Below, one piece after another: positions 1 to 10,684 of a DNA stretch of 64,000 bases (position 1 is its first letter; each line of letters opens with the position of its first letter). Below the pieces are notes generated by a model that searched no databases, was not told the origin of the DNA, and saw nothing but the letters and a program-made list of their open reading frames with translations. Where the stretch lies: NCBI GenBank assembly GCA_951640195.1, contig OX621170.1, positions 1,364,001 to 1,428,000 of the forward strand. Reading direction: 5' to 3'. Position numbers and translations under genes: made by a program. The stretch comes from Porpolomopsis calyptriformis. Its lineage: Eukaryota; Basidiomycota; Agaricomycetes; Agaricales; Hygrophoraceae.

Positions 1-132
1 AAAGCTCACAATCCACCTTGGCCTGCCACTCTTTCGAGGGATTGAGGGGAGCGAACTTCCTGGGGTGTTTACGGGAGCGTAGCCGCCGCGAGCGGCCTCA
101 TCCGTAAAGTTGTAAGGAGCTGTCGAGGTCAT
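1..132 (-). CDS. N-terminal fragment of an unrecognised protein, cut by the left edge
   Basis: The reverse strand carries an ATG at 132 and stays open for 44 codons to the window edge. The peptide begins MTSTAPYNFTDEAARGGY, is rich in Ser, Pro and Gly, and turns basic near the edge (PRKSGRPRW) just before hydrophobic residues begin. A polar Ser/Pro-rich leader followed by Arg/Lys and then a hydrophobic start would fit the cytosolic tail of a type II membrane protein, but the membrane segment itself is outside the window. No family can be assigned from this much. It is divergent from the decayed gene that starts at 356. Confidence 0.4.
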   Translation of the reverse strand, partial: MTSTAPYNFTDEAARGGYAPVNTPGSSLPSIPRKSGRPRWIVSF

Positions 133-355
133 AGGAATGTCTTGAGCAGGCTGGTGTGGTGAATAACGGTGGCCGAAACCAGACAGGCGGTGTGGGGGTT
201 GAAGAAGTCAAGTATCAAGGCTTGGCAAGGAACAAATAGGGCACAATCTCACGACCTCGAGTTATTCATAGCTGTGCTAATTAATGCCTTCATGTACCTG
301 CCTCTGAAACGCAGTGATTGCGACTCTGGATTACAGCGTTGGTGTCCTGAACTCT

Positions 356-2475
356 ATGAGTTCTAACTTCTTCCCCGAGCTGCGAGGGGAACTGGGTCCC
401 TATCTCGTTGACAGAACGAAAACATTGTCATCCATCGCCGCCTGACACGCCACGTTGATCTTGTTCTTCGACCCAGACCATGCTGCAAAATGCTCAAGTA
501 ATTACGTTAGCTTACATCCACTCTCTGTACTAAAGCTTTTCGACCAGCTCTTTTTTCTCCATCCCTCGCAATGGTGATCCCGAACCGCGTCTGCTTTTCG
601 CAGGCCTAGATATCGCGTCTAGACAGGATATCTGCACGGAGCACATGGCAAAGTATCCAGTTATTTTCTGTGACTTCAAAGTTCGTGTATCTTCCCTCCA
701 AACTTTTCAGACAACTCGTTTACGCGCGGCAGGATCTCACCGGCAAGTCTTGGGAGGGAATGCTTTCGAACTTCGGAGACTTAGTTTCCGTCCTCTACGC
801 GGGGTGCGAAGATTGCCTCGGACTTATTTTGAATCTATTCGTAACAAGACAGCTACGGAGGCCGACTTGACGAGGAGCTTGTACAAATTGTCCTACTTTC
901 TCGCCGAGAAATTCCGTCAGAGAGTTATAGTATTGATTGACGAATATGAGACGCCAATCAATCGTGCTTATGATCATGGCTATTTCGACGAAGTGCGTTC
1001 TCTATATCCCTCTCTATGACCGTTGGGGTTAAGGACAAGTATTCCAGGCCAATGAGTTTTTCGGGCGCGGTCTACTTCCCGTTCTCTTGAAGGTGATCAT
1101 AATTTAATTCCATTGCGGAACATGTAATACATAATAATTTGATTTAGTCGAATCGAAGCCTGCAATATGTGGTTTTAGTTGGTGTTACCCTGACAGCAAA
1201 ATCTGGGTGGTATTCTGGTTTGAACAATCTTGAGGTGCATCTTTAATCTGCCAAGGCGTGGCGCCTCCTAATCATTACTCAGACGCATACGCTACACACA
1301 AGTGACTCCCCTTTTGCTGGCATGGTGATGTTCACGGAACCCGAAGTGATTCGACTGAGAACGTTGGCCCAGGTGAGTTGACCATCTCAGTGTGGATTGG
1401 ATGATTTTCACCCACCTTGAAGAGTGAACTAGAGCTCGCCGACCTTAAAGCTCAGTATAACTCCTACATTGCTGCCGGCCAGATCAGTGTATACAACCCC
1501 GTATCGGTCATGTCTGCACTTTCCAAATCCAAAATCAAGAATTTTTGGGTCGCAACAGGTTTACCAACCACGATCGTTTTGTTTAATTAACTTATAGGCG
1601 AATTCCCTCTATTAAACAGACAGTTTCCAGACGATGGTCTCGATCTCGTTGAGGATCTTCTGACCGGGGCAGAGATCGAGTTTGACCTTATGGAAGATGT
1701 CACCTATAGCAGGTGCGACAACTTCTATAACTTAGTCCACTGTGGTCCTGTATTCACGCTGGAATGGTTTAGCTTGACTTTAAGTAAAAATGCGACGTTG
1801 ACTTTGTTGTACTATGCCGGCTACTTGACCATGACAGTATGCTATTTCTATCCAATGGTTCTTTCCGTTCTGATCTCTGCCAAGGCCAATGATCGATTTA
1901 AAATACCGAATCCGGAGATTATGACGGACTGGGCTGGATGGATCATTGGCGATGTAGAATCCTGGGACGATATTCTCAAGACGTGCGTTGAGGGTCTGGT
2001 AAGCGACTTTACCGCGAGGTGGCCAAATTGTATGCAGCAACAACTCGATCCAAAGCTAGTCGGCAAGGCGCGAGGTGCCGTCAGTCGCAAGACTCCGGAG
2101 AGAATCTTCCATGTTTTGTTTTTGGGCTTCATGCAATCTCTTAGAGCGACAGGGTGGGAAGTCTCCATTGAACCTCGAGCTGGTGGTGGCTACATCGACA
2201 TTCGTCTGCGCCATAGAAGGAAGTGTATGGCTGTCCTGATTGAACTCAAGTCTAGTGCAAAGCAGGGAGACATGGAGAGGGATGCCAATAAGGCGCTCGA
2301 GCAGATCGAAGAGAAGAACTATCGAAATTCGGAAGGTCTTCCGAACATTCGCACTCTCCGAGAATATGGTATCGCTGGCTTTCACCTCAGTTCATATGTC
2401 AAAGGGCGATACTTGGAGCTCGATGGTCAGAATCAGTGGGTAGAAAAAGATGACTCAATGATGAGCGTTTCATAG
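356..2475 (+). pseudogene. AAA-ATPase-like / PD-(D/E)XK nuclease family gene with damaged 5' end
   Basis: The 3' two thirds splices into a clear member of the fungal AAA-ATPase-like family (AAA-ATPase_like plus C-terminal PD-(D/E)XK nuclease, DUF1703). Visible blocks are YPVIFCDF (about 650), the Walker B-like VLIDEYETPINRAYDHGY (about 930), ANEFFGRGLLPVLLK (about 1050), FTEPEVIRLRTLAQ (about 1330), LLYYAGYLTMT (about 1810) and the nuclease core GGYIDIR...VLIELKSS (about 2190-2255), which keeps the D...ExK residues. The 5' exon does not hold. From ATG 356 a family-like start (ELRGELGPYLVDRTKTL) runs into TGA at 443-445. The frame then shifts, and where a Walker A such as RPRRFGK(S/T) is expected the sequence reads RPRPCCK. 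The ATPase is therefore probably dead while the nuclease domain looks intact. Transcription from a later start remains possible. Such genes are multicopy in Agaricomycetes and often linked to transposon-rich regions. Confidence 0.6.
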
Positions 2476-2690
2476 AAATACTTGTATTCTTTGACCGGAT
2501 TATCGATTCCAACTTTATCCCGCTTAGTGTATCCCTTTACACAACGGGCAACTAGCTGTCCGGTCACCTGCCAGATAGTGGTCAACACTACAGCAGTTTG
2601 TGAAGTGATATTATTTAAGATATGTATCTTATAGATCATATTAGTGTTGTAACAGCTCAGTCCGGTCTTGATCAGTCTTTCCGTATGTGA

Positions 2691-2731
2691 AGGACTGGAC
2701 TGGACTGAACCGTCCAGTCCGGTCCGGTCCT
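2691..2731. repeat. Inverted repeat built from GGACT/GGACC pentamers
   Basis: Two arms, each made of tandem five-base units of the form GGAC(T/C), face each other around a short centre near 2706-2711, so the strand can fold into a hairpin. It sits between the decayed ATPase/nuclease gene and the 3' end of the RhoGAP gene. It may be a terminator-like hairpin or a relic of a small repeat element. Function is unknown. Confidence 0.45.
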
Positions 2732-2934
2732 ACGGCTTAGGAAGACACCTTTCGCTGTTGTGCTTTCTGCTTATCGTCCCGCGCCACGGCACAGGCTTGG
2801 TGCCTTGACTTTTGCGGTATCATGTTCAAGATTGAGAGAACGCTCTCAGAGGGGAAATTAATCTAACAGCTGGTACATTAACCGGAAGGAGAAAGGTCCA
2901 AAGGGAAAAAATGGAAAAGATAAAATACAAGTCT

Positions 2935-4594
2935 CTACCCTGGGGTTGGAGTTTTCGAAGGTTGCGACGATGATGCTCGCTTCTGTTTCCGCAGCACCCT
3001 TGCACGCTCCGGGACAACATTTTGGGTCTCTCCTCGATCGTGGCTCGAAGGTAACGTCCGACGTCGGGTCACACCCACCGTTCCTTGCTCCTCCACTAGA
3101 GATGGTGACTCTGCAACCGGGGACAATTCACCGCCATCCGATGGATTTTGGAGACCGAGGTCTGAGGGTTGGTGGATGAGGAATGGCAGCTCAAAAAGTG
3201 AAATGACAGGGCCTGCCTTTAGCCACCGTCCGTCGACGGTCCACCCTTCTTCTGTCTTTCCCAACCAATTTCCAGCCTCCCGTTGCTTGTGAACCTTCCT
3301 CGTCGGAACTTGGGACCACGAAAAAGTCGTCATCGTCTTCGGGCGGACCGACGATCTGCGTGCCAAGTTCCGATTGCGGAGGTGGTGGGATATCTAACAT
3401 GAACCAGTCCTGTTGAGCGATGAGGAACTCTAGAACCTGTTGGCTGAGTTGATGCTCTTGCGGAGACATTTCGTGGTTTGGATGTGAGATAAGGCCCGGT
3501 CGGAAAATTACAGCCAGATCTGTGGAACGTACTTTAAGCATTCCATCGATAACAACACATAAACACCCACTAGCAGCATTCATCAAATTTTTGTCTGCCT
3601 TTCGGGCAAAAACTGACAAAAGATCGAGGACATAAAGCAGAAGATATTGATTGGCACGAGGCATTGACCAGAGAAGTCTCCTGTAAGTGGCGATGACCTC
3701 GTCCTGGTTGAAAGGCTGTTTCGCTGTACGGGTTAGGTGAGAAAGTGAAGAGAGGCCACTCATTGACCGGGATATTACCTAGTGCGTCCCGAAACTAGTG
3801 AAAGGAATGGTGAACCATACTTTTCTAACGGGGCAAAACAGAGGAACTCACATCGTGGTACAGGTCGTAAGGTATCACGGGTTCCTGGCATTGGTGATTA
3901 ACGGGAAGTCTGTGAGTACCAAAAGACACGTACAGGCATCTGAGTGAGGTATCTACGAAAAACGCTCGCAACATCATGGGTGGTATAGTTCTCTTGTTTC
4001 CAATCTAACGATTTCCCATACTACCCAATTATTGAGATGGCAGAACGGCGAAAAGCTATCAGAATGCTCACTCTTGGTGGCGTTTCAAATAGTGCTTGAA
4101 GTTCCCGCATACGCTTGTTTGAGCCGTTGACCCGAAACGTACCCTCCACTTCAGTCGCTGGGTATCACAATGCATCATTATTTTTAAGCGATTAGGAAAG
4201 AAGGGGAGTTTCCCACCATTCTCCTTTAGATATAGTCCGCTATTCGGTGAAAATATAGTATCAATTCAGTTGCTGATGGGCGATCGGCGTACCACTTTGC
4301 GACGACAACCGGTATAAATCCCCAGACGTAGAGCTCTCCATTGGCGTTTGCCGTCGATATTTGTACATTTGCATACTTTAAGCTCTCTCTCAGAGGTGTT
4401 CCGAACACGGTGCGAACTTCCTCCACAGCTTGGTTACATGTAGGTTAACGGAACTAGAATGTTCCGTCTAATCTTCTAAGCTCACCTTTGTGTGTTTCCG
4501 CATCCCTCTTTATTTTTTGTGTGGATAAAAAGTGGTTCCACCATGCCTTCAAACTGGCCTTGGTGGGTGGGGGCTGTGAACTTGTGGGATGCAT
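2935..4594 (-). CDS. Rho GTPase-activating protein (fungal SAC7/BAG7-like RhoGAP)
   Basis: Stimulates GTP hydrolysis by a Rho-type GTPase, probably Rho1, and so limits signalling to actin and wall synthesis. Splicing the reverse strand gives a leader with SLKAWWNHF, a domain entry (SLKYANVQISTANANGEL), the arginine-finger block EGTFRVNGSNKRMRELQ (about 4100-4165), VFRRYLTQMPEPVIPYD across an intron near 3895-3930, and NLAVIFRPGLISHP with the conserved Asn (about 3480-3590). Seven introns are inferred. One is only 51 bases and in frame (about 3522-3572), and one exon is only 23 bases (4217-4239), encoding CGLYLKEN. A last intron with an unusual GTCATT donor (about 3156-3201) joins to a basic tail (TRRRTLPSSHD, LRKQKRAS) ending at 2935; without it the protein would stop at 3191. 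ATG 4594 is the first in-frame Met; an earlier 5' exon is possible. It is divergent from the GMC gene. Confidence 0.85.
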
Positions 4595-4972
4595 GTGGTA
4601 GTCCAAGGCGGGATGGTTGAGTTTACTAGTATTGATTATTGTCGCCAACGAAGGATTTCAAACACGTTTCCTGTGAGTAGCGAAGGCTAGCGTAACGAGC
4701 TATCGTGGGGGGCGTTCGAAGGCTGTTTAGAAGATAAAAATGCCTCGAGCACAGCCGCAGCGCCACCTACCAATCTCGAACTCAATCCCCTAAAAAGTAC
4801 TCCTACAGCCTGGACACACAAACACCCATCAACTCTTAGTACTTACTCGCCAGGACGGTTGTGTAAAGCATGAGGAGAGCTTAATACCACGTGAATCCGT
4901 TCCCAAAGAAACGCGAACCGACTTTGGATTCCTTCTTCCACACTAGACAAGACGGACTATCGAGGATACAAG

Positions 4973-7774
4973 ATGATATCGGGGGCAACCTTAAATCGAA
5001 GAGGGTTGCTGGGTTATGCAAGCATCGCCGCCTTGACCATCATTCTTCGATACATCTTCAAGAACACAAGGTTGATCCAGAATGTAGCTCGAATTGGCCG
5101 TCAGATCGAGGATAAGAGACAGATCAAGGACTTTACCCCGGAGGATTTCGATGATTTTGACGTCGTCATTATAGGCGGAGGTGTGTGACCTCGGAGTGAT
5201 GAATTATCTTTTCTCATCCCTCTGTGTGGAAGGAACCTCTGGCTGCGTTCTTGCATCTAGGCTTAGCGAAGACCCTTCCATCCGTGTACTGCTGCTGGAA
5301 GCTGGTGGAAGGTTTGTCTCTACGTTGTCTTTCACGACCCGATGAAGATTACCTTTCACGTTGAAGTGGGGCAGCCCTTCAATACAGCAGAACGCCTTCC
5401 GGCTTCAGCAAACTGTGAGTGTTATCACCCTCGTCGGCTGTCACTCTATGGATCAATCTCGTGTTGAAGGTTCTACTCTAAATATCTATACAATCTGCAA
5501 ACCGATCCTCAAGTATATGCAAACGGAAAGTCCAAGTACTGGCCTCGAGGTAAGCCCTGGTCTCTCACCTCTGAACAATTAACCAATACTTGGTCTGCTG
5601 TTCAAGCTAAACTCCTAGGTGGATGTTCGTAACACACTTCAGGGTTCAGCGAATGCGCAATTATGTACTTATTGACATCATATTAGGCTCTTCTATAAAT
5701 GCTCAAATGTTTGTATTTTCCTATCATCCTGCCGAACGACACTTACGGACGACGCTTGCAGGGCTCAGTATGGTGCTCCCGGCGATTTTGACGAATGGTC
5801 CAAAATCATTGGCGATGATTCGTGGTCTTGGAAGGAATTTAGCCGGTCAGATTTAATAGTTTTGATTGTTCTTTACCAAACTCACCTCTGTTGTATCTGC
5901 AGCTACTTCAGAAAATTTGAAAAGTTTGTCCCCGACCCTCAGTACCCTCAGGTAGATACATCTGTGCGTGGATCGGAAGGACCCGTGCAAGTCGGGTACT
6001 TCAACCACGTCTCTAGAGCATCCAAGGAGTTTATCGCTTCTTGCATGAGGGTCGGCATCCCCTTCACACCTGATTTTAATGGGCCTACTGGCACGAACGG
6101 TGTAAGCAGGGTGAGTGTAATTATGTTCTAGGACCATGGCCCTACATCATGCTAACTCTGAGGTTCCCTAGATCAGTGCGTTCTTTTCATTCAGGAACTT
6201 TTCGTGTCTAAAAGTTTCGACGAACCCGCAGTGACATACATCAACGAAAATCGTGAACGCGTGTCTACAGAGACGGCCTATCTAACAGCGGATGTCCTTG
6301 CAAGACCAAACCTCAAGGTTGCTACCCATTCGCAAGTCACGAAGATCTTCTTTGATACCACCGACTCTGATCCTCGCGCTGTTGGAGTCGAGTTTGCAAG
6401 CACCATGGAGGGTCCACGACATCGTGTCCGTGCCCGTAAGCAGGTTATCTTATCGTAGGTTTCTATGTTCTCCTTCCTTCGGCATTAGATGTTAAACATT
6501 ACCAGGGCTGGCGCTGTCCATACACCTCATGTGAGCCATGCCCATACAAGCGCAATTTATGACATTGTCAACTCAAGTTTAATCAGATTCTTATGCTTTC
6601 CGGTGTGGGACCCTCGGGACACTTAGAGCAGCACGGAATACCCGTCATACACCATCTGCCTGGAGTTGGCACTCGCTTGGTCGATCATCCTGTTGTTGAT
6701 TTTTATTTTAAAGATAAGCTGGGACTCTCGGCGAAGTTTTTGAAGCCGAAGACTTCTTTCGATGTCATTCAGTTTGCCTCGGCCATCTTCCAGTATAAGC
6801 TATTCCGAAGAGGACCACTCGTCACCAATGTAAGTACAAACTGGTGTGCACGAAAGGGCTCATCTTATGGTCTCCTCTTGCCCAGTTTGGAGAATCGGCT
6901 GCGTTTTGTAGATCAGATGATCGAGTTCTTTTCCCTGCCAATGAATATCCCCAGACTCTAAAGGACACCACATCCGCCCCTGGTAGCCCTGATCTCGAAA
7001 TATTTAGTAAGATTTATGTTGTCATTACAGGCTCAAAGAGTTGAGCTCCTTGGTTAGCAACACCTATGGCGTACAAGGAACATGGTGCGATAGGGTTCCC
7101 ATTCCATACGCTTTCTATTCATGTGTATCTACTTCGGTGAGTCAATTGCTTATGCCAACTGACGCGCTTTCGGTGACATCCACCTTCTATAGACCCACAA
7201 GCAATGGTGCGGTGCGGTTGATTTCTTCCTCTCCCTGGACCAACCCGAGCGTGAATCCCAAGTGTTTATCCGTTTCCTCATGCGTTCACCCGTTCTGCGA
7301 CTAACGGCTATCACTTTATCCCAGCTATTGTCAGACTCAAGAAGACGTGGACAAGCTCGTCCGAGGTGCAAGGCTTTGCCTCAAGATTGTCCGCACAGAG
7401 CCGCTCGCATCTCATCTGGACTGGACAGACAAACGGCCTGAGCTTGACCACGAACTACACTTGAAGACTGACGCAGAAATAGAAGCCCTTATCCGCCAAC
7501 GCGTGGAGACTGTTTACCATCCGACGAGTACTTGTCGCATGGCCCCTATTGAGGATGGAGGGGTCGTCGATAGCAAACTTCGAGTTTACGGTATATCAAA
7601 CTTGAGAATTTGTGATGCGTCTATTTTCCCATCGATTGTGTCTGGTCATACTGTCAGTGACTCAATTGTTTTGACGTGTGCTGCTAACGAATATTGGTGA
7701 TCAAGGCTGGCGCATGTATCGCTTCTGCGGAGAAACTTTCCGACGTGCTCAAGGTGGAATTGAGAGGGGAATGA
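4973..7774 (+). CDS. GMC oxidoreductase (FAD-dependent), membrane-anchored type
   Basis: Glucose-methanol-choline family flavoenzyme that oxidises an alcohol-type substrate; the substrate cannot be read from sequence. The N-terminus (MISGATLNRRGL then LLGYASIAALTIILRYIF) looks like a signal anchor. It is followed by the FAD dinucleotide-binding fold DVVIIGGGTSGCVLASRL (split by an intron near 5181-5231) and LLLEAGG. AKLLGGCSSINAQMAQYGAPGD (about 5605-5790, interrupted by two introns) matches the GMC signature 1 region, and ILMLSGVGPSGHL (about 6590) matches signature 2. The C-terminal catalytic histidine block YHPTSTCRM lies near 7520, and the second His/Asn-type block GHTAGACIA is assembled across the last intron (about 7653-7706). 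About a dozen short introns are needed and all restore frame, so the gene looks functional. The last exon ends KVELRGE at 7774. Length is roughly 600 residues, normal for the family. Basidiomycetes have many paralogs of varied specificity. Confidence 0.88.
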
Positions 7775-8127
7775 ACATGAGCAGCGGGCTGCAAACATTG
7801 CAGCTACACTTTTCTATGGAAACCATTCTGTATGTCGCGATCGCCCGCTACGTATAAGCAATAGCTTAAATTTGTGTAACTAACATACGATGCAAAGCCT
7901 GGTTCTCGAAAAGTTCGCCAGAGAAAGGCCTAAGTAGACACAGAAGGAATACTTATGATCATAACATGGATCATGGAAAGAACATAATATTCAAGCAGTT
8001 TATAGACAGTTACGTCGTCGTCAGATACTACAATGTTCAACGGTAATCATAGCAACATGAGCATATGGACTATGGTAACAAACCTCGGACATTTAGCAAG
8101 TGCATTAGAAAACGGCTAGTGCGATTA
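7775..8127. other. Intergenic, convergent 3' ends
   Basis: Space between the convergent 3' ends of the GMC oxidoreductase and the Rid1-like gene. AT-rich in its central part. I see no coding stretch, hairpin or repeat in it. Confidence 0.5.
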
Positions 8128-10314
8128 TCACCCGAACCTAACGGGTTCAATCTTCCTGGGGGACCGTAACCCAGGCACAACCGGCCTCTTCGTCGGGGTG
8201 CCGTTGTTCGGAGTAGTCGTGGGGGTGGTGTTTCCTAGGCCAGGTGGGGATGACTCTCCTACAGAGGCGCCTTTGCGCATTGCTACTGGCGGTGGGCCCA
8301 TCAGCCTCGATATTGTCCACGGAAGTTCAAAGCCTGAGGCAACTGCAAAGGCGATGTACCGCGCGAGCTCAAGGTGGAGTGTTGGATAATATGTTGCTGA
8401 GGCCTTCCGGGAGATCTATGGAGTTCGGTAAGGTCAAGACGAGATGATTTACTTCCGAATGGATTATTGCAACTCGCCAGGATGATACGCTCCAAACCAG
8501 AAACGAATAAGTCAGAGTGAAACCGATGAGCCGAATGGTCATCTTCCTTTGGCATGTTCAAATCTTGGACATTTTTGGCGATAGCATTGATCAATCTTAA
8601 ATGAGTTGTCTGTAGCAACAATGTCATCCAACTTCACATTTGCTCAGAGACGTTGCACTCACGAAATATCCCATCGCCTCAAATTCCACGCCTCCGGTCA
8701 TTCCGCCTGGTGCTCTGGGTTTTTCGACGCGTCCCTCATCCGTTTCGCTCAGCACCCAGATTGTGTTATTCGGATGACAAAAGACCCAAAAATAATCCCT
8801 ACATATATCCGATAGCTCGGTTAAATACGTCTTGAATATCCTGGGAAGGTGTAATGACTCAATAAATGCATGAGGTGAGATGGGGATGGAAGGGGATTCC
8901 GACGGTGGTGGTGCAGGAGTGAGAAGAAGTGCTCGGATAAAGGAGAAAAAGGTTTTGTGTGGCGCTGGAAGTTTCACGACGTTGTTCGGTGAAGGTGAGA
9001 GGATAGACGTGTCCCAAGCATCGCAACCTGTAGGGAAGTGGCCGCTAGAAGCATTCCCGCATAAAGGAGGTGCGGAAACAGGGTATAAATCGAAAAGTAT
9101 GAGAAGCAGTTCAATTATAAGCTGGCGTGTGGCGACCTCCCCTGGTTTTTTGTCCGAGTAAAGGAGGGCGATGAGTTGGGTGAATGGGGTCGGACAAGAG
9201 CTGCGAAGGGCAAAGGAGCCAATCGAGGAGGTGGACAACGCTTTGAGACAACGAAGGAGCTCGTGGAGGATTTGATCATCGTGCTGTTCTTCACTGTTAT
9301 GTTTGTGTTCAGACGTGAATGGTTGTAAAATTATAGTACAACAGACCGCCATTCAACTTCCAGGATCTCGTTCAGTCTAGTCAGGAGTGCGGCGTAACCG
9401 CCCAACTTGAGGAATTCCTCAGACCAACTACAAAGAGATTAATGTCTCGATTATGCAAGACAGCACGATGTCATCACCTCGCAGATTCATTCCTGAGAAG
9501 TAGTCTTAGTTTTTTTATGTTCTCCACTTCTAGTTGTGTACTTGAAGTGCCGGAAAGAATGCTAAAGAATCTTGTCGGGGAAATGTTCTTTGCTGAGCCG
9601 GATGTTTTTTCTTTGGTTAATTTTCCGGTAGATTCGCCCGAGAACAGAGGAGGGATGTTGGTACGAGAGTGTGTCCTGGGTATGTTGAAGGAAGCACCGC
9701 GTGCATGGTTACTCGGTGACCGCGGGGTGGGCGAAGCACTGATCGAAGATGAGTGATGTGGTGAAACCAAACCGGCGGTTGGAGGTGGTTGTAGAAGATC
9801 TAAATCTGTGGAATGTCTGAGCAATCTTGGCGAACCGAATGAGTCGCTGCTGCGTGTTTTACGAAGTTCTATTGAACGACGCGTGAGCGATGGCGTCGCT
9901 AAAGGGTCCAACACCATTGCCTGTGAGGATTTGAGCATGGCGGCTTTGACCACACAGTCCATGGTCGCAAGTTTCGGACGCAAGGACAATGGAATTTGAA
10001 GATCATCCTGAGAAGTGGCATCAAGTTGATGTCAAGAGAGAAATCTAGGTCGTTTGTCTTACAAGCAGTTTTTCAAATGCTTGATCCGTGGCTTCCATAG
10101 GCTGCTGAGCAACTTTATTCTGCAAATTCTTCTTCTTTTCGTAATTCAAACCGAATGACTTGGTTTTGTTCGTAGGTTTGCAAGCCGTTTGCGAAACCAG
10201 AGGAGGATCGGGTTGGTTTTCCTTGCCATTGGAGAAGGAATCTCCCAGAGGCGTAATCATTGTAAATTCGGATGATGGTATCCTCTTCGAGGAAGAAATG
10301 AGTCCCTTGAACAT
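8128..10314 (-). CDS. rid1: GBD/FH3 (formin N-terminal-like) protein without FH2, Rid1-like
   Basis: Resembles the Rho GTPase-binding and FH3 armadillo half of diaphanous-type formins, but ends before any FH1 or FH2 actin-nucleating domain; Ustilago rid1 (GTPase-binding protein) has this plan. Inferred exons: N-terminus from ATG 10314 with AFEKLL joined across an intron (10019-10076 region) to DDLQIPLSLRPKLATMDC; VENIKKLRLLLRNESASWSEEF across the intron near 9425-9477; EVEWREEQHDDQILHELL across an intron with a GTCTGT donor near 9300-9347; then ATRQLIIELLLILFDLYP, HKTFFSFIRALLLTPAPPP, FWVFCHPNNTIW and PRAPGGMTGGVEFEAMGY; and HLRLINAIAKNVQDLNMPKE. The tail is Pro/Ser/Thr-rich and reaches TGA at 8128 if a short intron near 8300-8340 is removed; otherwise it stops at 8301. 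Probably a Rho/Rac effector or scaffold in polarity. It is divergent from the kelch gene. Confidence 0.8.
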
Positions 10315-10684
10315 GATTGCAGGTCGTTGCAGTAAGAAGTAAGAACAACTTGAACAGGACGTGCCGGATCACGTGCAGATTGAACGCTGCCACGTGCTGT
10401 GGGGACGTGACAATAATGTAACGTCGTGACTACTGTGACGTTTCAGTCTAACGACTCATCCTGGGACGGAGTGCTGCTGTACTTAACCACTCAGGCTGCT
10501 GCCCTGGTCGGGATATTAATCATTGCGCGGGCGTTCTTGGGAACTAGTTCCAATATTTAGCCGTTAGCGCTGGTGCAGGCAGACGACCTTGCGGAGCATC
10601 TTTCATCTCTATCTACTTATGCTTACCATCACCGCTAACAGCTATCGTGTTTACCGACTTTGACTTTGACTCTACTCTATTGGC
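10315..10684. promoter_or_regulatory. Divergent promoter region with two CACGTG motifs
   Basis: The 370 bases between the start codons of the Rid1-like gene and the kelch gene must hold both promoters. Palindromic CACGTG hexamers lie at 10370-10375 and 10391-10396, 15 bases apart. In fungi this is the core site of bHLH factors (Pho4/Cbf1 type). No clear TATA box on either side. Confidence 0.4.

Noticed and set aside
3191..3763. RhoGAP fragment read as a truncated pseudogene
   Set aside because: The apparent insertion after NLMNAA and the early stop at 3191 both vanish when a 51-base in-frame intron and a 46-base intron are removed.
4973..7774. GMC gene first appeared broken by many frame changes
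   Set aside because: Every break coincides with GT...AG borders of 45-100 bases that restore the conserved protein, so it is a normal intron-rich gene.
9442..9999. Open + strand frames opposite the Rid1-like gene
   Set aside because: They mirror the true minus-strand exons, have no splice logic and no family resemblance.
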